Origin: Flagellimonas hadalis
GTDB taxonomy: Bacteria; Bacteroidota; Bacteroidia; Flavobacteriales; Flavobacteriaceae
Reading direction: 5' to 3'
NCBI RefSeq assembly: GCF_007785775.2
Contig: NZ_VNIK02000004.1
Location: 204,914 to 268,913 of the forward strand
DNA length: 64,000 nucleotides
The position numbers were made by a program, and so were the translations under genes. Positions 34,671-44,191 of this stretch are shown here, in pieces. The notes beneath the pieces were generated by a model that was not told the origin of the DNA, did no database searches, and saw only the letters and a program-made list of their open reading frames with translations. Numbering within the stretch: the first letter of the stretch is position 1; the number at the start of each line of letters is the position of its first letter.

Positions 34671-35390
34671 ATGAACAAGTTATTAATCATCTGTGGTAGT
34701 GTTCTATTGAGTAGTTCCGCCATGGCAAACGACCAGCAGAAAACCGGGGTTGTACAGGACAGAACTGAGACCGCCGGTACATTGGAGAACAATTATACGG
34801 CACTGAACATTGGTGCTGATTGGAGTGGATCAACTAAGGATATGTCCGATTGGACCTATGAGTTGAATTTAAATGAAATAGATTATATAGAGGAAGAGCC
34901 GGAAATAGACCTCGGTTTTGATACCTCGGATTATCTTCCAAAGGATTTTAATCCCTATGCAAGCTATTTTGATTTGAATTCCGTCATATACCTCGAAAAC
35001 GAAGTTGAACCAAGTCTGGGATTCGATACCCGAAAATATCTTCCTGCAGATTTTGACCCTTACTCCGATGTAGTGGATGTACATTCCATCAACTATATGG
35101 AAGATGAGGATATGGACCTAGGTTTCAATACTTGGGATTACCTGCCCGAAGATTTTTCACCCTATGAGGTGTATGTAGATCTAAAATCCATCCCCTATGT
35201 GGAGGACGAGATCGAACTCGAACTGGGATTGGACAGTACTTACGAACTTCCTGCAGACTTTGATCCATACACCAGTGTGGTGGCCATAAGCGGCATCAAC
35301 TACATGGAGGATGAAGATATAGAATTGGGCTTCGATACGTCAAGGTATCTCCCTGAAGGTTTTGATCCATACTCAGGGTCAATGCAGTAA
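34671..35390 (+). CDS. Acidic secreted protein made of five 34/35-residue repeats
   Basis: 239 aa. Signal peptide (IICGSVLLSSSAMAN), then a linker and five repeats; the LGFDT-like blocks begin at residues 81, 116, 150, 185 and 219, spacing 35, 34, 35, 34. Consensus per repeat: INYxEDEx(I/E)xLGFDTxxYLPxDFDPY. Heavy in Asp and Glu with aromatic residues at fixed places. Similar repeats exist in flavobacterial hypothetical proteins, with no known function to my recall. Monocistronic, with a promoter-like AT-rich leader and strong terminator, so it may be well expressed. A cation- or glycan-binding role is speculation. Confidence 0.78.
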   Translation: MNKLLIICGSVLLSSSAMANDQQKTGVVQDRTETAGTLENNYTALNIGADWSGSTKDMSDWTYELNLNEIDYIEEEPEIDLGFDTSDYLPKDFNPYASYFDLNSVIYLENEVEPSLGFDTRKYLPADFDPYSDVVDVHSINYMEDEDMDLGFNTWDYLPEDFSPYEVYVDLKSIPYVEDEIELELGLDSTYELPADFDPYTSVVAISGINYMEDEDIELGFDTSRYLPEGFDPYSGSMQ

Positions 35391-35427
35391 AATGTTCTTC
35401 ATTTTACAACTTATTTGAGTTAGCTGA

Positions 35428-35458
35428 AAAACCCCTCGACCGAGGGGTTTTGTTTTTT
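35428..35458 (+). terminator. Terminator of the acidic repeat protein gene
   Basis: AAAACCCCTCG and CGAGGGGTTTT pair perfectly (11 bp; the closing pairs open to make a loop), followed by GTTTTTT. Preceded by TTTGAGTTAG. Confidence 0.85.
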
Positions 35459-35703
35459 CAAAACCTCTTTTTGGAGTAAATCGAATGGGTAATCTGCTGG
35501 TTAACAAAAAAATAACACCGTTTTGTCCAAAATAATGAACTGCAACAAAAAAGACGCATCATTGCGAAATGTGCAATATTTGAAATCATTTAAAATATGT
35601 TTTTTAACATATTTCAGCTTGAGGTGAATTATATTTCGAATGTGATTTTTCTGGCCTTCGTTAACAAAAGGCTAATTATAATGATCTTTAGAATTAGAGG
35701 TCA

Positions 35704-35843
35704 TACCTTTGTACCATCAAAGTGCTGGTTGAGTCCCAGCGCTGATAAGAGTGAGTAACATAAGGTTGAGTTAGTTTCTTACATTTTTTTGAGTTAGTTA
35801 GTTTGTGAATGGCCCCTCTGGACGGAGGGGCCATTTATTTTTT
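35704..35843 (+). ncRNA. Candidate small RNA with own promoter and terminator
   Basis: TACCTTTG (35704-35711) fits the -7 box. A transcript starting near 35718 would form a hairpin AGTGCTGG / CCAGCGCT (35721-35743), a linker with repeated GAGTTAG/GAGTAA words, and a strong hairpin AATGGCCCCTC-tggacg-GAGGGGCCATT (35808-35835) followed by T-rich sequence. No coding frame is evident. The repeat protein upstream already has a terminator, so this one needs a transcript of its own. The rest of 35459-35703 shows no gene. Confidence 0.35.
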
Positions 35844-37272
35844 AGAACAGTAGGGGAATGACGAACTGGAATGTCAAGACCAATAGGCCTACTGCAATCA
35901 GGTTCAGGATAACCCCGACCCTTGCCATCTGTGGGATCTTCACATACCCACTGGCAAACACGATGGCGTTCGGGGGTGTGGCCATGGGAAGCATAAAGGC
36001 ACAGCTACTGGCAATGGTGACGGGGACCAGCAAATAAAGGATGGGCACCTCCAAACCTATGGCAATACCCGCCACAACGGGCGCCAAGACGGCCACTAGG
36101 GCCACGTTGCTCATCAGTTCCGTCATAAAGAGCATCAACAGGATCAACAAAGTGGCCGTGAACAGAATGCTGATCTCGCTTTGCGCAATGGCATTGGCCA
36201 CCATATCCACAATGCCACTGGTGGACATTCCCTCGGCAAGGGCAAGCCCCCCGCCGAACAATATCAAAATGCCCCAGGCCAGTTTGGAGGTATCCTTCCA
36301 TTCAATGATGAAATCTCCCTTCTTGATGTTGTAGGGTACGGCGAACAGTGCGATTGCCGCAAAAATGCTGATCATGGTGTCGGTAAGGCCCAATTGGGGA
36401 AAAATACTGTTGATCAAGGTCCTAAAGATCCATAGGAACACGGTGATGCCAAATATGACGAGGACCATCTTTTCCTTGCCAGAGGTCGGGCCCAGTTTGT
36501 CAAGTTCGGTATGGATCACTTCTTTGGATGCATTGAACTTGAGCCCACGGCTGGGGAACATCCATTTCACCAGGACCAGATACGAAATACCGATCATGAT
36601 GATGGAAAATGGCAGACCGATGGTCATCCACTTCAAAAAGGAGATCTCAATGTTGTACTCATTTTCCAAAAGGCCGATCAACACCGAGTTGGGTGGCGTC
36701 CCGATCACGGTCGCAATCCCACCCGCATTGGCGGAAAAGGCAATGCCCAACATCACGCTGAGGGCAAAGTTCTCGTCGTTCTTGGTGAAACCGTCCGCAT
36801 CGTTGATCAAAAGGTTGATCACGGACAGGGCGATGGGCAGCATCACCACGGTACTGGCGGTATTGCTGATCCACATGCTCAAGGTCGCCGTCGCGATCAT
36901 GAACCCCAAAATGACCTTATTGGGCGTGGTCCCCGTCAGCCGGATGATGTTCAGGGCGATTCGTTTGTGCAGGTTGACCTTTTCCAGGGCCAGGGCCATC
37001 ACAAATCCACCAAAGAAGAGGAACACGATGGGACTTCCATAATTGGCACCGACCTCCGCGATGGGCAGAATTTTCAGGATGGGCAGCAAGAGCAGGGGCA
37101 AAAGGGCCGTCACCGATATGGAGACCGCCTCGGTGATCCACCAAATCAACATCCAGATGGCGACCGAAATTACGGGGTCCCCTTTTTCCGAAACCAGTTC
37201 GAAGGGCAGATTGTTCAATACCAAGAAAGCGACGGGCCCCAGAACGAGCCCTATTTTTTTGCTTAGTTCCAT
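35842..37272 (-). CDS. DASS family sodium-coupled anion transporter
   Basis: 476 aa, about 11 or more membrane segments. SLC13/DASS features: WMLIWWITEAVSISVTALLPLLLLP near the N-terminus, the first SNT motif in WISNTASTVVMLP, TPPNSVLIG, and in the second half MSNVALVAVLAPV with ATPPNAIVFASGYVKIP. Carries dicarboxylates, sulfate or similar anions with sodium; the substrate cannot be fixed. Single gene. Confidence 0.93.
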   Translation of the reverse strand: MELSKKIGLVLGPVAFLVLNNLPFELVSEKGDPVISVAIWMLIWWITEAVSISVTALLPLLLLPILKILPIAEVGANYGSPIVFLFFGGFVMALALEKVNLHKRIALNIIRLTGTTPNKVILGFMIATATLSMWISNTASTVVMLPIALSVINLLINDADGFTKNDENFALSVMLGIAFSANAGGIATVIGTPPNSVLIGLLENEYNIEISFLKWMTIGLPFSIIMIGISYLVLVKWMFPSRGLKFNASKEVIHTELDKLGPTSGKEKMVLVIFGITVFLWIFRTLINSIFPQLGLTDTMISIFAAIALFAVPYNIKKGDFIIEWKDTSKLAWGILILFGGGLALAEGMSTSGIVDMVANAIAQSEISILFTATLLILLMLFMTELMSNVALVAVLAPVVAGIAIGLEVPILYLLVPVTIASSCAFMLPMATPPNAIVFASGYVKIPQMARVGVILNLIAVGLLVLTFQFVIPLLF

Positions 37273-37341
37273 ATGGGATCCTAAGCTATGCTTTTTTGGG
37301 AAAACTTAAAAATAAAGACACTGTCCAAAAAAGTTGCTCTC

Positions 37342-37410
37342 TGTCAATTCGAGCGCAGTCGAGAATTTATTGCTGACAATCAAAAGGTTTCGACTGCGCT
37401 CAACCTGACA
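37342..37410. repeat. Pair of facing REP-like palindromes
   Basis: Copy 1: TGTCAATTCGAGCGCAGTCG then AGAATT (37342-37367). Copy 2: AGGTTTCGACTGCGCTCAAC then CTGACA (37385-37410), reverse orientation. Same outward TGTCA ends and GAGCGCAGTCGA core as the 15.9-kb pair. The rest of the gap between the DASS and TonB genes shows nothing clear. Confidence 0.82.
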
Positions 37411-37474
37411 AAGTTCAAGTTCAATTGTTCTTTTGGACATCCATACTTTGAGACAGTTAAATTAAAAACTCTCC

Positions 37475-40327
37475 CTATTTTATTTTGAAAGTCAACCTTC
37501 CAAATACGTAACGTCCGTTGGTTCCAAATTGAACGGACCTTCTGGAGTAGATAAACCGTCCGTCCGATCTAAAGGCAGGGTCGTTCTTATCCGGATACAC
37601 ATCTAGCAGGTTGTTTGCTCCGAGCGTGAATCTGGTATTGTTTGAAATATTGTAGCCTACGGAAAGGTCGGTGATCACCTTTGCACCAAATGTATAATCA
37701 ATGGTAGGGTCGTCTTCATTGGTGGCTTCCCTTACTTCTCCAAAATATCCATTTCTTAAAAAGAAATTCCACTTGTCCCCCACTTTTATATTGTGCGAGA
37801 GATTTCCTTTGGTCGTGGGAACCGCTGATTCCAGATAAATTCTGCTTGTTGGGTCAAAATAGGTGTCCCTCAATCCTGCATCGGCAATGGCTTTGGGAAT
37901 CTTGACCTTTTCGACACTGGTTTCAGAAAACGTGAAGGCCAGCGTATTGGTCAAGGAGACATTATCCGAAATGTTTGCCTTGTGGTCCACCACAAAGTCC
38001 AAACCTTTGGTTTGCGTATCCACAGAATTGGCAAAGAAAGCTGCCTGTGTGGCGTTGGCCTGTTGGAACAAGTTGGCCAACTCGGCATTTCCGTTATCAC
38101 CGAACTGTCCGGTAAGGATTACCCTATCATCAATATTGATGAGATATCCATCCAAAGTGAATTTCAGGTTGGCACTGGGTACCCTGGCCGTGAAACCGGC
38201 CGTGGCCCCAATGGAGGTTTCTTCTTTGAGAGGTTCAATGCCCAAAAGACGGGCAACCCTAGAGGTGTTTGGGAAAACACCAACCTCATTTGGAACTCCA
38301 TCCACAAAAAGGGTCGAAGTTGAGCTGTAATGGATTTGATGAAGGGAAGGAGCCCTAAAACCAGTTTGGCCTCCACCTCGTAGGTTAAAGTTCTCCGTTA
38401 CTTTGATCCTTGTGGCCAATTTGTAATTGAGGGTTCCTCCAAAATCGGAGAAGTTTTCATAACGGATTGCCCCACTCAGCAAGATGGATTCAGTAATATC
38501 GGTCTCAATATCGAAATAACCTGCTATGGTATTTCTAAAGGCATCCACTTCATTATCGGGTTTGAACCCAGGGAACACTTGTATGCCCCCAGGTCTGGAA
38601 TTTCCAAAAAAGTCAGTGGGAACAATTGAGTTGGGGTCGGTGGGGTCGTGTGGCTTGCCCAAGGTGTTGTATTGTGTATAGGAAGCTTCTTCCCCGGCCA
38701 CAATGGCATAGTTTTCCACACGGTATTCTGCCCCAAAAGCAATGTTAAGGCCGGCCATGGTGTCCTCAAAAAAACGGTTCATGTCAAAATTGGTGGTGTT
38801 CTCACTATAGTTGAACCCTCCCGAGTCTGCTTCAAAGGGGGTGGAATTGCCCAATGAGGCATTATTGGAATTGGTAACGAAGTACGTGAACTTGTTCTTG
38901 CCGTAGGAATTGCTGAAATCCACATTCCAATCCCCAAGCATGCCTCTTATCCCAAAAGCGGCCGATTTATCCACAATGTTGGAGTTGATTTCGGGCAAAA
39001 AGCCATTCATATAGGCCGGACTGTAGGCCCTTGACTCACTGGGAAGCCTATAAAAGCCAGCTGCTTTACCATTTTTGAAGCTCAATCCACCAAAACCGTA
39101 GAGTTCCAGATTTTCGTCCAAAGGAATGGAAAGGTTGGCGAAAAACTGAGCGCCCCTTACTTGGGATTGCCCTACCTGCATATTGAAGTCACTGCGTTGA
39201 AGCCCTCTTGCAAGTAGTTCGGATTCTGTAACATCTTCGCTCAAGATTCCTTGAAGTTCTTCTTTGGTTTCATTGCCATTTAAAGCAATTCCAGCTGTGC
39301 TGGCATATTGAAAAATATCCGTGAGGTCATCATCCAAGAGAAGTGAAAGGTCATAATTGTCTTCGGCCGCAACTCTCTCTATGGAATTATAGGAATTAAA
39401 AATAGACCCTTCCCACTCCTGCATGCGGTTGGTGGATCCCCTATAATTAAAATTTCCGGTAAAGTTGATAAAGCCACCGTCCTTTCCGATCGGCAGCCCG
39501 TAGTTCAGTCCGAGGTTGACTTTTTCGCCGTCCACTTTTTTGCTTGGGCCATGTTCACTTGTGAAATTGCCCCCAGTGTTTACATCGACTTGCAATTCGT
39601 TCACGTTCTTTTTGAGGACAATGTTGATGACCCCTGCAATGGCATCGGAACCGTATTGTGCGGCCGCACCATCCCTGAGAATTTCAATTCGGGATATGGA
39701 GTTGGATGGAATGGTGGTCATGTCGGTGCCTACACTTCCCCGACCAAAGGTCCCGTTTACGTTTACGAGCCCTGTTTTGTGTCTTCTTTTACCGTTGATG
39801 AGCACCAAAACCTGATCTGGTCCAAGTCCACGCAATGAGGCTGGGGCAATGTGGTCCGTACCATCAGAAATGGATTGCGGATTGGAGGTGAAGGACGGTG
39901 CCGCATAATTCAGAATTTCCGTAACAGTGACTTGCGGGGTGGATTGCGTCAGTTCGGTGACATCCAACACATCTACCGGCACGGGGGTGTCCGTTGCCGT
40001 TCTGTTGGCATTTCGGGAGCCAACCACCACCACATTTTCCAGTTCCAACCCAGCTTGCAACGTAACATCCAGTTTGCTGCCTGTAACCGTCGCTTCCTTT
40101 GTGTTGAAGCCAACGTAGGAGAATACCAAAATGTCACCCTGATTTGCATTGATGCTGTAATTGCCATCAAAATCGGTGATGGTGCCCGTAGTAGTTCCCT
40201 TTACTTGTACCGAAGCCCCTGGCAAAGGCACGTTTTGGTCGTCATAAACGGTTCCTGTTACCTCTTGTGCCGTGCTGGCAAAAGATACCAATAGCACAAA
40301 AAGGAATGCTAATTTCATTCTTTTCAT
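37475..40327 (-). CDS. TonB-dependent receptor with carboxypeptidase-like domain
   Basis: 950 aa from the ATG at 40327 (MKRMKLAFLFVLLVSFASTAQ signal). CarboxypepD_reg-like domain (VTGTVYDDQNVPLPGASVQVKGTTTGTITDFDGNY) at about 22-100, plug with VLVLINGKRRH and ISRIEILRDGAAAQYGSDAIAGVINIVLKK, then the barrel ending in YVFGRLTFKIK. No SusD gene beside it. The substrate is unknown. Confidence 0.93.
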   Translation of the reverse strand: MKRMKLAFLFVLLVSFASTAQEVTGTVYDDQNVPLPGASVQVKGTTTGTITDFDGNYSINANQGDILVFSYVGFNTKEATVTGSKLDVTLQAGLELENVVVVGSRNANRTATDTPVPVDVLDVTELTQSTPQVTVTEILNYAAPSFTSNPQSISDGTDHIAPASLRGLGPDQVLVLINGKRRHKTGLVNVNGTFGRGSVGTDMTTIPSNSISRIEILRDGAAAQYGSDAIAGVINIVLKKNVNELQVDVNTGGNFTSEHGPSKKVDGEKVNLGLNYGLPIGKDGGFINFTGNFNYRGSTNRMQEWEGSIFNSYNSIERVAAEDNYDLSLLLDDDLTDIFQYASTAGIALNGNETKEELQGILSEDVTESELLARGLQRSDFNMQVGQSQVRGAQFFANLSIPLDENLELYGFGGLSFKNGKAAGFYRLPSESRAYSPAYMNGFLPEINSNIVDKSAAFGIRGMLGDWNVDFSNSYGKNKFTYFVTNSNNASLGNSTPFEADSGGFNYSENTTNFDMNRFFEDTMAGLNIAFGAEYRVENYAIVAGEEASYTQYNTLGKPHDPTDPNSIVPTDFFGNSRPGGIQVFPGFKPDNEVDAFRNTIAGYFDIETDITESILLSGAIRYENFSDFGGTLNYKLATRIKVTENFNLRGGGQTGFRAPSLHQIHYSSTSTLFVDGVPNEVGVFPNTSRVARLLGIEPLKEETSIGATAGFTARVPSANLKFTLDGYLINIDDRVILTGQFGDNGNAELANLFQQANATQAAFFANSVDTQTKGLDFVVDHKANISDNVSLTNTLAFTFSETSVEKVKIPKAIADAGLRDTYFDPTSRIYLESAVPTTKGNLSHNIKVGDKWNFFLRNGYFGEVREATNEDDPTIDYTFGAKVITDLSVGYNISNNTRFTLGANNLLDVYPDKNDPAFRSDGRFIYSRRSVQFGTNGRYVFGRLTFKIK

Positions 40328-40420
40328 ATAAGTAGATTTTAGTAAGATTATAGGGGGTAGCTGCTGGAAATTCCCTTCCAATCAAGAAGAGAATTGTGGT
40401 AATATAGGGCTTTTTTTAAA

Positions 40421-40457
40421 AATAAAACCCCTGCATCAGATTGAAATGCAAGGGTTT
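40421..40457 (-). terminator. Terminator of lysS
   Basis: AAACCCTTGCA and TGCAGGGGTTT (minus strand), one mismatch in 11, loop of 11 nt, then TTTTATTTTT. Confidence 0.75.
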
Positions 40458-40486
40458 GTGTTCGGCTATGGTAGAAATTTCTTGAC

Positions 40487-42178
40487 TTATCCGGCATATT
40501 TTGCCAAAAGGGAGTCTTCTGTTTTCACCACTTTCAAAAGCCCATGGTTGGCAAGGCCCTTGGTACTCTTATCCCATTTTTTGCCGCTGAGTGCTGCCTT
40601 TTCCTTCAGTTCGGCCAAGGGCATTTCTCCTACGGGTTTTAGAATGTCCATGATGATTTTTTCCTCTTCCGTAAGCTCCACTTTTTTCTTTTCAGGGCGC
40701 ATTTGCGGGAAGAACAGCACTTCTTGGATGGAGGAGTTGTTGGTCATCAACATCACCAAACGGTCTATCCCGATGCCAATTCCAGAGGTTGGGGGCATTC
40801 CATATTCCAGAGCACGGAGGAAATCCTGATCGATGAACATGGCCTCATCATCCCCTTTTTCGGAGAGTTTGAGCTGGTCCTCAAAACGTTCCCGTTGGTC
40901 AATGGGGTCGTTCAGCTCGGAATAGGCATTGGCCAGCTCCTTGCCGTTCACCATCAGCTCAAAACGTTCCGTGAGCTTTGGGTTGTTGCGGTGCTCTTTC
41001 GTCAATGGGCTCATCTCCTTCGGATAGTCGATGATAAACGTAGGTTGGATGTAGTGATGCTCACATTTTTCACCAAAGATCTCATCGATCAATTTGCCCA
41101 CGCCCATGGTATCGTCCACCTCAATGCCCAATGTTTTGGCCGTTTCGCGAAGCTCACCCTCATTCATGCCCGCCACATCGTGGCCCGTATGGATTTTGAT
41201 GGCTTCCAGGATCGGGACCCTTGGGTACGGGGCCTTGAACTCGATATCGTGTGCACCAACCTTCACTTTGGTGCTGCCCGTGGCGTCGATGGCCACTTTT
41301 TCCAACAGTTTTTCGGTGGTGTCCATCATCCAGTTGTAATCCTTGTAAGCCACGTAGAGTTCCATAACGGTAAACTCTGGGTTGTGGGTGCGGTCCATGC
41401 CTTCGTTGCGGAAATCCTTGGCAAACTCATATACACCGTCAAATCCGCCCACAATCAATCGTTTCAGGTACAGTTCGTTGGCAATACGGAGGTACAAGGG
41501 AATGTTCAGCGCGTTGTGGTGCGTCAAAAACGGACGTGCCGCAGCTCCACCGGGAATAGGTTGCAAAATGGGGGTCTCCACCTCCAAATAACCTTTTGCG
41601 TTGTAAAATTCACGGATGCTGTTGGTGATCTTGGTCCTTTTGATGAAGGTGTCCTTCACTTGGGGGTTCACCACAAGGTCCACATACCGTTGGCGGTAAC
41701 GGAGCTCCGGGTCGTTGAAGGCATCGTGCACGGTCCCGTCCTCATCTACCTTTGGTAGGGGAAGGGGGCGCAACGATTTGCTGAGCAGGGTGAAATTTTT
41801 CACCATCACGGTTTTTTCGCCTACTTGGGTGGTGAACAGTTCGCCTTCCACACCGATGATGTCACCAATGTCCAATAATTTTTTATAGACCTCATTGTAC
41901 AGGTCTTTGTCATCGCCGGGACAAATTTCATCACGGTTAAAATAGACCTGAATGCGCCCCTCACTGTCCTGAAGCTCGGTAAAGGATGCCTTGCCCTGGA
42001 TCCTGCGGGACATCAACCTACCGGAAATCACCACCTTTTTCCCTTCCTTAAAATCATTCTTGATGCCCTTGGTCGTGGCATCCACAGGATACAATGCTGC
42101 GGGATAGGGGTCTATGCCCATTTCCCTGAGTTTGGTCAATTTTTCCCTTCGAACGATCTCTTGTTCCGATAGTTGCAT
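40487..42178 (-). CDS. lysS: Lysine--tRNA ligase (class II)
   Basis: 563 aa from the ATG at 42178 ([20 protein letters not shown]); longer readings cross the upstream hairpin. OB-fold anticodon-binding domain ([21 protein letters not shown]) then the class II core: motif 1 [22 protein letters not shown], motif 2 [15 protein letters not shown], motif 3 [14 protein letters not shown]. About 65 extra C-terminal residues ([20 protein letters not shown]...) after the core form a helix-turn-helix-like extension seen in Flavobacteriia. Confidence 0.97.
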   Translation of the reverse strand: MQLSEQEIVRREKLTKLREMGIDPYPAALYPVDATTKGIKNDFKEGKKVVISGRLMSRRIQGKASFTELQDSEGRIQVYFNRDEICPGDDKDLYNEVYKKLLDIGDIIGVEGELFTTQVGEKTVMVKNFTLLSKSLRPLPLPKVDEDGTVHDAFNDPELRYRQRYVDLVVNPQVKDTFIKRTKITNSIREFYNAKGYLEVETPILQPIPGGAAARPFLTHHNALNIPLYLRIANELYLKRLIVGGFDGVYEFAKDFRNEGMDRTHNPEFTVMELYVAYKDYNWMMDTTEKLLEKVAIDATGSTKVKVGAHDIEFKAPYPRVPILEAIKIHTGHDVAGMNEGELRETAKTLGIEVDDTMGVGKLIDEIFGEKCEHHYIQPTFIIDYPKEMSPLTKEHRNNPKLTERFELMVNGKELANAYSELNDPIDQRERFEDQLKLSEKGDDEAMFIDQDFLRALEYGMPPTSGIGIGIDRLVMLMTNNSSIQEVLFFPQMRPEKKKVELTEEEKIIMDILKPVGEMPLAELKEKAALSGKKWDKSTKGLANHGLLKVVKTEDSLLAKYAG

Positions 42179-42189
42179 AGTCTGTAAAA

Positions 42190-42225
42190 AATTAAAGCGC
42201 AAAATTACACTTTTGCGCTTTAATT
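42190..42225 (-). promoter_or_regulatory. Perfect 15-bp inverted repeat holding a -7 box just upstream of lysS
   Basis: AATTAAAGCGCAAAA-N6-TTTTGCGCTTTAATT, then TTTT on the minus strand, 11 nt before the lysS start. It could end the upstream thioredoxin transcript. TAATTTTG within it (plus coordinates 42200-42207) matches TANNTTTG and could start lysS transcription. Confidence 0.6.
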
Positions 42226-42242
42226 CACTGCCTTGACCGGGC

Positions 42243-42785
42243 TTAATATGCATAATTGGGAGTGTAGGACTTTTTTAGGAGGATCTGGGCCATGTCCTCC
42301 TCCAAGGTTTCCAACGGACTTTCCACGATACGGTTGACCTCCTTTCCGTCCTTGAAAAAGATGAGAGTTGGGACTTTGATGATGTTCAGCCCTTTTTCTT
42401 CGCCCGTGGGACTCTTCTTGTAGTGGTCTTGTCGGCGGTCGAGAGCTATGATTTCCAGTTGGTCCATCGGATACTGGGCCGTTTCCAAAATTTTGATCAT
42501 TCTCGGGACTTCCCTTTTGCTATCGCCGCACCAAGTACCCAAAAAGAGTTTGATGTCGTGTTTGGCCATTTTCTTTTTGAACAGGTTTAGCATGGTCTCG
42601 TCCACAGTGTAGTCGTTATGGCCCTTGTGGAACCAATTGTTATACGGCTCGGATTGCAGGCCATCCAGATTGATTTTGCCGACCAATAATTTTTGGCCGT
42701 TTTCCAGTTCGATTTCTTGGTTGAATTCTTGTGCCGAAACAACGGCAATGCATAGCATAAGTAGTGTTGTTAAAACGTGTTTCAT
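42243..42785 (-). CDS. Thioredoxin-like protein with CxxS active site
   Basis: 180 aa. Signal peptide ([16 protein letters not shown]), thioredoxin-fold core with [17 protein letters not shown]: the active site is Cys-Gly-Asp-Ser instead of CxxC. The cis-Pro loop is [11 protein letters not shown] single-cysteine form suggests isomerase-like or thiol-trapping roles rather than disulfide reduction. Probably periplasmic. Confidence 0.83.
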   Translation of the reverse strand: MKHVLTTLLMLCIAVVSAQEFNQEIELENGQKLLVGKINLDGLQSEPYNNWFHKGHNDYTVDETMLNLFKKKMAKHDIKLFLGTWCGDSKREVPRMIKILETAQYPMDQLEIIALDRRQDHYKKSPTGEEKGLNIIKVPTLIFFKDGKEVNRIVESPLETLEEDMAQILLKKSYTPNYAY

Positions 42786-42884
42786 AATTTTCCAGATGTA
42801 TGATTATGCCGGAAAATTCCATAAAAACGAGGCTTGGAAGCGTTTTGTGAAGGTGGAAATGGGTTCTAGACCGGGGGTTGAAAT

Positions 42885-43931
42885 TTATTTTTTGAAGAGG
42901 AGGACAATCTCTTCGCGCGACGAAATGTCCAGTTTTTTATACAGGTTGTTGATGTGTGTCTTTACCGTGCTCAGGCTCACGAAAAGTTCGGTGGCTATCT
43001 CCTTATTGCTCTTGTCCATCAGGATGAGCTGTACGATCTTCTGTTCCTGTGGGGTGAGTCTTTGGAAAAGGGAGTTGCCCTTGGTCTTGGCCACTTTTTT
43101 TCGGTTCAGGAAAAAATAGACATTGCCCATAAGGGAGAGCAAAAGAAGGATGAGAACGGGCCATTTCCATTGCAGGGATTTGGGCTTGTTGAAGTTCGCC
43201 AGTTCTTGGTCCGTACTGATTTCCGCAAGATATTCCTGTGTGAAACTGGCATTGGGATAGACGGATTGCAATCTTTCGGAAAGTCGGTCGTAATAATCCG
43301 TCCTGCCTAAGTTTTGAAGATAGAAACCATAGGTTTCGTTCCTTTTGTCCGATAAAAAATCATAGATGAAGAGCTCTGCCAGTGGTTCTTGGGCCATTTT
43401 TCCAAAGTTCTGGAGGACATCGAACCATTTTTCAAGGTTCAGTTTTTTGTTGGCCTCGCTGTGATATTCCATAAAGTCATAGGCCATTTGCTCCTTCAAC
43501 AATTGCACTTCCAGCAACAGGGAAGAGTTCGGGTTGGTGGACGCAATGGTACAGAGGGCCTGGTTTTCAAAAGAAGTGGGAAACTGCACGGTATCTTTAT
43601 TATTGGCAATGAAAAGAACGCTCTTGCTGTTGTTGCACTGCCCCAGAAAATGCTGGGCGCCTTCTTCGGAGCAGCCATCCACATGGATGCGATAGATACG
43701 GTTGTCCGTTTTCAAATTGTTCCCTTCAAACTGAAAATGGCCCAGGGAGTCGACCGTGGTCTTCTTCACGATCTGGTCCAGATACACGCGGGACGATTTG
43801 CGGTAATCCTCCACCACTGACAAATAGATGGGACTGCCTGCATTTTCCTTGGAAACCTCCCCAGAAAAATGGTATTGGGCCATCAAGGCAGAAGTGTTCA
43901 AAAAAAGCAGGACTAGGACAAAAAAACGCAT
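42885..43931 (-). CDS. Membrane-anchored LuxR-type (HTH) regulator
   Basis: 348 aa from the ATG at 43931 (MRFFVLVLLFLNTSALMAQ signal). An exported sensor region of about 250 residues (YHFSGEVSKENAGSPIYLSV; partly beta-sandwich-like) is followed by one transmembrane helix (WPVLILLLLSLMGNVYFFL), and a cytoplasmic C-terminal GerE/LuxR HTH: LTPQEQKIVQLILMDKSNKEIATELFVSLSTVKTHINNLYKKL. So one protein senses outside and binds DNA inside. No TPR repeats are obvious. The ligand is unknown. Confidence 0.85.
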   Translation of the reverse strand: MRFFVLVLLFLNTSALMAQYHFSGEVSKENAGSPIYLSVVEDYRKSSRVYLDQIVKKTTVDSLGHFQFEGNNLKTDNRIYRIHVDGCSEEGAQHFLGQCNNSKSVLFIANNKDTVQFPTSFENQALCTIASTNPNSSLLLEVQLLKEQMAYDFMEYHSEANKKLNLEKWFDVLQNFGKMAQEPLAELFIYDFLSDKRNETYGFYLQNLGRTDYYDRLSERLQSVYPNASFTQEYLAEISTDQELANFNKPKSLQWKWPVLILLLLSLMGNVYFFLNRKKVAKTKGNSLFQRLTPQEQKIVQLILMDKSNKEIATELFVSLSTVKTHINNLYKKLDISSREEIVLLFKK

Positions 43932-44025
43932 GGTTCGTTCAAAAGTGTTCCTAAAAGTAATGGTTTTATGTAACAAAAGACCCAAAATGCCTACTTATAG
44001 GTATCATCAATCAAAATCAAAAATC

Positions 44026-44181
44026 ATGAGTTTCTGGCGTGTCTTATTGGCCATATTTTTCCCGCCCCTTTCGGTGATCGGGAAAGGTTGTGGGTCTTTC
44101 CTTATTGTATTACTTTTGACGCTTTGCGGATGGGTTCCCGGTGTAATCGGGGCATTGGTCATCCTCAACAAAGCGAACTAA
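44026..44181 (+). CDS. Pmp3/YqaE-family small membrane protein
   Basis: 51 aa: MSFWRVLLAIFFPPLSVIGK, then GCGSFLIVLLLTLCGWVPG and VIGALVIL. Two membrane helices with the family's FFPPLSV and LTLxGWVPG blocks. Family members influence membrane potential or salt tolerance. The frame continues upstream but the real start is this ATG. It precedes a lipoprotein gene by 10 nt. Confidence 0.9.
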   Translation: MSFWRVLLAIFFPPLSVIGKGCGSFLIVLLLTLCGWVPGVIGALVILNKAN

Positions 44182-44191
44182 ATAAACCACC

